A stretch of DNA of 64,000 nucleotides from Chamaea fasciata (Eukaryota; Chordata; Aves; Passeriformes; Sylviidae). The DNA is taken from the NCBI GenBank assembly GCA_029207755.1, contig JARCOQ010000007.1, positions 42,179,656 to 42,243,655 of the forward strand, given 5' to 3'. The position numbers were made by a program, and so were the translations under genes. Shown piece by piece: positions 60,601 through 64,000 of this stretch (positions are counted from its first letter, which is position 1; each line of letters starts with the position of its first letter). The notes below the pieces were generated by a model that made no database searches, had not been told where the DNA came from, and saw only the letters and a program-made list of their open reading frames with translations.

Positions 60601-63058
60601 GACTGGATGAGGACAGTGGGGTTTCTTGTTGTTTGTAAATAGTGTTAGAGAATTTCATTGGGGCTATAGAAAATGTGTCTGCCCATCGACATAATATCAA
60701 TGCAATCATTTAACCACTAGTCCTAGCTCAGAATGTACTCTATAAAGTAGGGAACAACCCCCATTTCAAGTCTGAGTTGAGAGAGAAATTGAGGTCTTTA
60801 AGTGTCATTGAAATGCCTCCTGAGGATTTTTCAGAATCTAGTACTCCTTCCTTACAAGCAACAACAAAATATAAAATTAGACACACTGCAATTAAACAAC
60901 AACAACAAAAAATCCTAAAGGAGGTGCTGAATTTTTATGATTGCATTTATGAGATTTAGCTATTTTGGTGGGCAGGGATTAGTGTGTAGAGAAAAGGTCT
61001 AAGCTAATGTCTTGCTAAATTATCTTAAAAAAGAAATTGTTTTTGTAGTTGACTTTATTTTGTTTCTGTTCTCCCCAGACCAATTGGTCTGCTTCCCTGT
61101 CCTGTGAGTGCAAGCTTCCCCTAGGCTTAAATGAATGGCAGAGGTGGCAGGAAAGAAAGCTGTCATTTGGGTTAAGAAATTGGAAAAACAACTGATCTGC
61201 ATGACCTCAACTTACATTAGTCTTCAGTTTATTATTAATAAACAGATCAAATATCATTGTTTTGTTAATATTACTCTCTCTTTAGCTTTAGGTAGAGGTT
61301 TTTCTTTGTTTTTGTTGTTTATATTAACTCAGCTATTCTTTATCAATTTTGTCTTGGTTCCTGCATTGAACATGGTTCAAATTTTCTGTTTAGGAATATG
61401 TATTCATAGAACTACAGAACTGACTTTTTGGTGGTGCTGATATGAGTTATGAGAGCTGGGAATGTACTTAAAAGTCTGTGAGTGACTCCAAGTCACCACA
61501 GTATATTGTTAAATATGACTTGACAGATGACTGAGAGAGCGTTTTCAATTTTATCTTTTCCTTCTAGTTTATCTGAGTAACCAATTGTATATAGCAGGCA
61601 TCTGAGGTGCAACGGAGAAACTGGAGCAATAATGTGTGTCAGCTGGTGCTTAATTAGATATTTCTACAATGGGGAATAGCAGTTTCTCACAATTAATATG
61701 TTATATGGAAGGTAAAAAGTCATCTGACTTTTCAAAAAGATAATAATTGGGCCAGTAAAGTTGTTCTTAAATGCTTTTGCTTTTTTTACCTAGTTCCCCA
61801 AATAAGCAGCAAGGCTCCTAAATGTTCTTCATTATAGTTGGAGATACTAACCCAAATGCAAATTGCTGTTTTCCTTACAGCTGAGCTTACAGTGATATAG
61901 ATGACGATTTTTACAAATACTCCTTAAGATTAGGTCATATGAACCCTTGTGGGACTGTATCTGGTGTGTTGCTATGGTGCCTCTCACATGATGCAGAAAG
62001 TCAGCAGTTCCAAGATGCTGCTGGAGAGCACAGCTGTGGTCAGCAGGCACCTCACAGAGACTGGCAGCATTTCTGAGCAACAGCTATGCAGTAAGGATGA
62101 TGGAACACATGAGATTGTCCAGTCATATTCCCTGCAGTAGGACAGTGTCTGCTCTTGTGGCTGGACTTCTCTGACTTAGTTTTTAATTATGCTTTTTTTC
62201 ATTGGTATCACTTTACATTGAAAAAAGTTTACAGCATCTGTTTCAGAAAGTCAAATAAATATGAAGCCCCATTAGGATATTTATATGTGGGACTTTAAAG
62301 GCAATGCTGCAAATTGTGCAGAGCAGTTGCTGACTTGAACCACCATTTATTTGAAGTGCCTACTGGAGCACAACTGATCGGAACTTCTGCTTATGGTAGC
62401 ATTACTTCAGTAAGTTGTGGGCTTAATCCTTTTTCTATAATATTATAATGTTGCATGTAAAAAATGCACTTCTCTTATGCCTGTCTGACTGAAGAGTTTT
62501 TGCAAAAATAATACTTGAAGCAAAAATTAGAATTAATCAGAAAGTGACTCTAGCTGAAGAAAATGAAAAAGGAGAATGATGGCTCTTTTTCACTGTCATT
62601 CCTAGCACCATCAAACTGGGCTGCTCCTTTCTACTAGAGGTTCCATCTGAGCTGTACAATTTTTCAGTAGCTAGGGAATTTGGACAGAGGCTTTGTGTGA
62701 ATCCTGTTCCTCTCTGCATTGTGCAAGTAATAAGAGCTTTCTACCAAAGCACACTTTAATGGATGATTCCATTATCCATCAACATGGAACAATGGAACTG
62801 TAATTGCCAGAATTTAAATTTTGGCTAATTATTTCTGCTTTTACTGAAATTAGTTTCTAAGTTTTTGTTTTATTCTGGCAACAGGCCCAAGTCTTTGGTA
62901 ACTGAACAGAAGTCTTAATGTATCCTTAATTAATAGTCCTTCCTCTTTTCCAATTTTACTTCTCTTTTTTCCTGTTTATCTTTTGATTCTTAGGTGTTTG
63001 GGTTTTTGTTAAACTAAGTCTATTACATCCTTTTGGCATTGATTTCTTATAGTTTCTT

Positions 63059-63089
<31 letters not shown>

Positions 63090-63525
63090 CTGTTTACTGG
63101 GTTTCTAGTCCTAACACATGTCTTTTACCAGTGCAAGAAGGTTTATCAAATTCCCACTAACTGTGCGTTTACATGACTGACACGTTGTGCCACATCCGTA
63201 TGCACTCGGATCCAGAGTCTGAATCAAAATGTTTTAACTCATGGCACTGAGTTCACACGAGGTCTCACGTCGCAGACAAATTGCATATGCCTTCTAACCA
63301 ATTTGGATAAACAAATAATCTGAGGAGAATCTGACTTATCTTTTTTGTAGGATTTAATTTCTGTGACCTTCCAGAACCTCAGGCAATTGGATGTATAACT
63401 ATTCTCCACTCTACTAAAGATAAATCTCTCTCTTTTCAAATATATTTATATATATGTACACACTTGTGCACTTATTTATCTATAGCTAAATAAGGTCATA
63501 AAAAACCCAAAAAATGTAGGATGTT
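54661..63525. other. Distal part of the SS4 intron
   Basis: Unique AT-rich intron with a T29 run near 63.07 kb. The frame at 59569-59814 (81 codons, Lys-rich) has no recognised domain or splice context. No RNA gene was seen. Confidence 0.55.
63061..63089. repeat. T29 homopolymer about 490 bp upstream of SS4
   Basis: Twenty-nine T in a row, in a longer pyrimidine-rich stretch starting near 62940. In the transcript it is a long U tract, a possible site for U-binding proteins such as TIA1, PTBP or ELAVL; this is inference only. Confidence 0.95.
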
Positions 63526-63581
63526 TTAACTATTTCATTGACTTTACAGATTGTTTTTAAGCTGTTTTTTAAACTTTAAAG
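63526..63581 (+). promoter_or_regulatory. NRXN3: 3' splice site and branch region of the SS4 cassette
   Basis: Possible branch points with the yTnAy pattern are TTAAC (63526-63530) and TTGAC (63538-63542). The tract before the AG is broken by purines: TTTTTAAGC, TTTTTTAAAC, then CTTTAAAG. The acceptor is therefore suboptimal. The three TTAA/TTTAAA motifs lie within 30 bases of the exon, so the same bases could bind STAR-family proteins and compete with U2AF. The branch points are inferred from pattern only. Confidence 0.7.
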
Positions 63582-63671
63582 GCAACACTGATAGTGAACG
63601 GTTCCAAATGGTAAAACAGAAAATCCCCTTCAAATATAACCGGCCTGTAGAGGAGTGGCTGCAGGAAAAAG
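63582..63671 (+). CDS. NRXN3: Neurexin-3 splice-site-4 (SS4) cassette exon, 30 residues
   Basis: This is a 90-nt exon flanked by AG (63580-63581) and GT (63672-63673). Joined after the last G of the upstream exon it reads [10 protein letters not shown], then [10 protein letters not shown], then [10 protein letters not shown], ending on a single G. That is the NRXN3 SS4 insert; NRXN1 and NRXN2 inserts instead contain RLAIARQRIPYRLGR and end in DEWLLDK. Both ends are phase 1, so inclusion or skipping preserves the frame. The insert sits on the ligand-binding rim of LNS6. From family knowledge, inclusion favours cerebellin-type partners and disfavours LRRTM and some neuroligin interactions. As I remember human NRXN3, residue 5 is N, whereas it is S here (codon AGT). 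The splice sites are weak, as expected for a regulated cassette, and a UUAA/UAAA cluster follows in the intron. Confidence 0.96.
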
Positions 63672-63677
63672 GTAACA
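63669..63677 (+). promoter_or_regulatory. NRXN3: 5' splice site of the SS4 cassette (AAG|GTAACA)
   Basis: The exon ends AAAAG and the intron begins GTAACA. Positions +3 and +4 fit consensus but +5 is C rather than G and +6 is A rather than T. This is a weak donor, as expected for a cassette whose use is regulated. Confidence 0.85.
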
Positions 63678-64000
63678 GTCATTAAAACTTTCATTTTAAA
63701 CCCATTTGATTCTAAACTCTCATTTTTAAAGCCTGCAAATAAATGTTTCTTAAATGATAATCGCCTGCTGCATAAATGACTGTTTTAATTTTCATTATAA
63801 TTTGTGTCAGCTTCCACCTGCCATATGTTGATAAATCATGCTATAATACATTGCTTTAAAATGCAGTTAAAGGGACAAAATTCTAAGCTTGCTATAATAG
63901 TTATGACAAACAAGCAAAAATTCAGGAGATGATTTAAAAAAAAAAGCAAAATGAAGAAGAGTGAAGAACAACAACATGTATTATGGCAATTTAACCACTG
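63672..64000 (+). other. NRXN3: NRXN3 intron downstream of SS4 (5' end only)
   Basis: The intron starts GTAACA after the cassette and runs out of the window. Its first 200 bases are very A/T-rich and carry the UUAA/UAAA cluster annotated separately. The next constitutive exon, expected to begin with the codons for RQLTIFN, is not in the window. Confidence 0.9.
63682..63871 (+). promoter_or_regulatory. NRXN3: UUAA/UAAA motif cluster downstream of SS4 (candidate SAM68/SLM2 response element)
   Basis: Within 200 bases after the cassette there are about ten copies: TTAAAA 63682, TTTTAAA 63694, TAAA 63713, TTTTTAAA 63723, AATAAA 63738, TTAAA 63750, TAAA 63773, TTTTAATTTT 63783, TAAA 63832, TTTAAAA 63855 and TTAAA 63867. 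STAR-domain RNA-binding proteins (KHDRBS1/SAM68, KHDRBS2, KHDRBS3) bind paired A/U-AA motifs and are known to cause skipping of neurexin SS4 exons through such downstream sites. Presence and spacing are seen in the sequence; function here is inferred from that literature. Confidence 0.65.

Larger units (their letters stand above)
41550..63581 (+). other. NRXN3: NRXN3 intron between the LNS6 exon and the SS4 cassette (22,032 bp)
   Basis: The boundaries are set by GT at 41550 and AG at 63580-63581, which join two exons whose phases match. In transcripts that skip SS4 this intron, the cassette and the following intron are removed together. It contains a CR1 copy, a CR1 3' fragment, a MIR-like SINE, a CTTCT microsatellite and a 29-base T run. 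No further exon was recognised in it. Confidence 0.92.

Overview
This is an AT-rich stretch of an animal nuclear genome, most likely from a bird. It is almost entirely intron of one gene read on the + strand: neurexin-3 (NRXN3), a presynaptic adhesion receptor. The bird call rests on four fragments of CR1 LINEs, which dominate avian genomes, and on a solo-LTR-like element whose ends resemble an LTR family I associate with songbirds. No bacterial-type genes, operons, CRISPR arrays, rRNA or tRNA genes were seen. The open frames longer than 60 codons are chance frames in intron or lie inside repeats.

Two coding exons can be supported. Exon A (41378-41549, 172 nt) encodes the central part of the last laminin/neurexin/sex-hormone-globulin domain (LNS6), which is present in both alpha- and beta-neurexin. 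Exon B (63582-63671, 90 nt) is the alternatively spliced cassette at splice site 4 (SS4). It adds 30 residues and can be skipped without changing the frame (phase 1 at both ends). SS4 decides which postsynaptic ligands a neurexin can bind. The first 41.4 kb is the 3' part of an upstream intron. A 22.0-kb intron separates exons A and B. The last 329 bp open the next intron, which carries a dense cluster of UUAA/UAAA motifs of the kind bound by the STAR proteins SAM68 and SLM2/T-STAR, known regulators of SS4.

The introns hold these repeats: a broken CR1 ORF2 copy on the minus strand (about 1488-2510); a possible hAT-like DNA transposon relic (about 6438-7320); a decayed ancient CR1/L3-type LINE (about 20600-20790, minus); a CR1 3' fragment (28180-28322, plus); a solo LTR (about 31176-31740, plus); two MIR-like ancient SINEs (about 37210-37335 minus; 54475-54660 plus); a longer broken CR1 copy with an internal duplication (about 46440-47920, plus); a pure 179-bp CTTCT pentanucleotide array (49133-49311); and a CR1 3' fragment (53783-53907, minus). 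Several long homopolymers and mixed homopolymer junctions also occur, including T13G17 followed by GGGGA repeats at 36122-36170.

I found no convincing undescribed system. The most informative biology is the SS4 cassette: its weak splice sites and the downstream STAR-motif cluster together look like a complete cis-regulatory unit for neuron-type-specific splicing.
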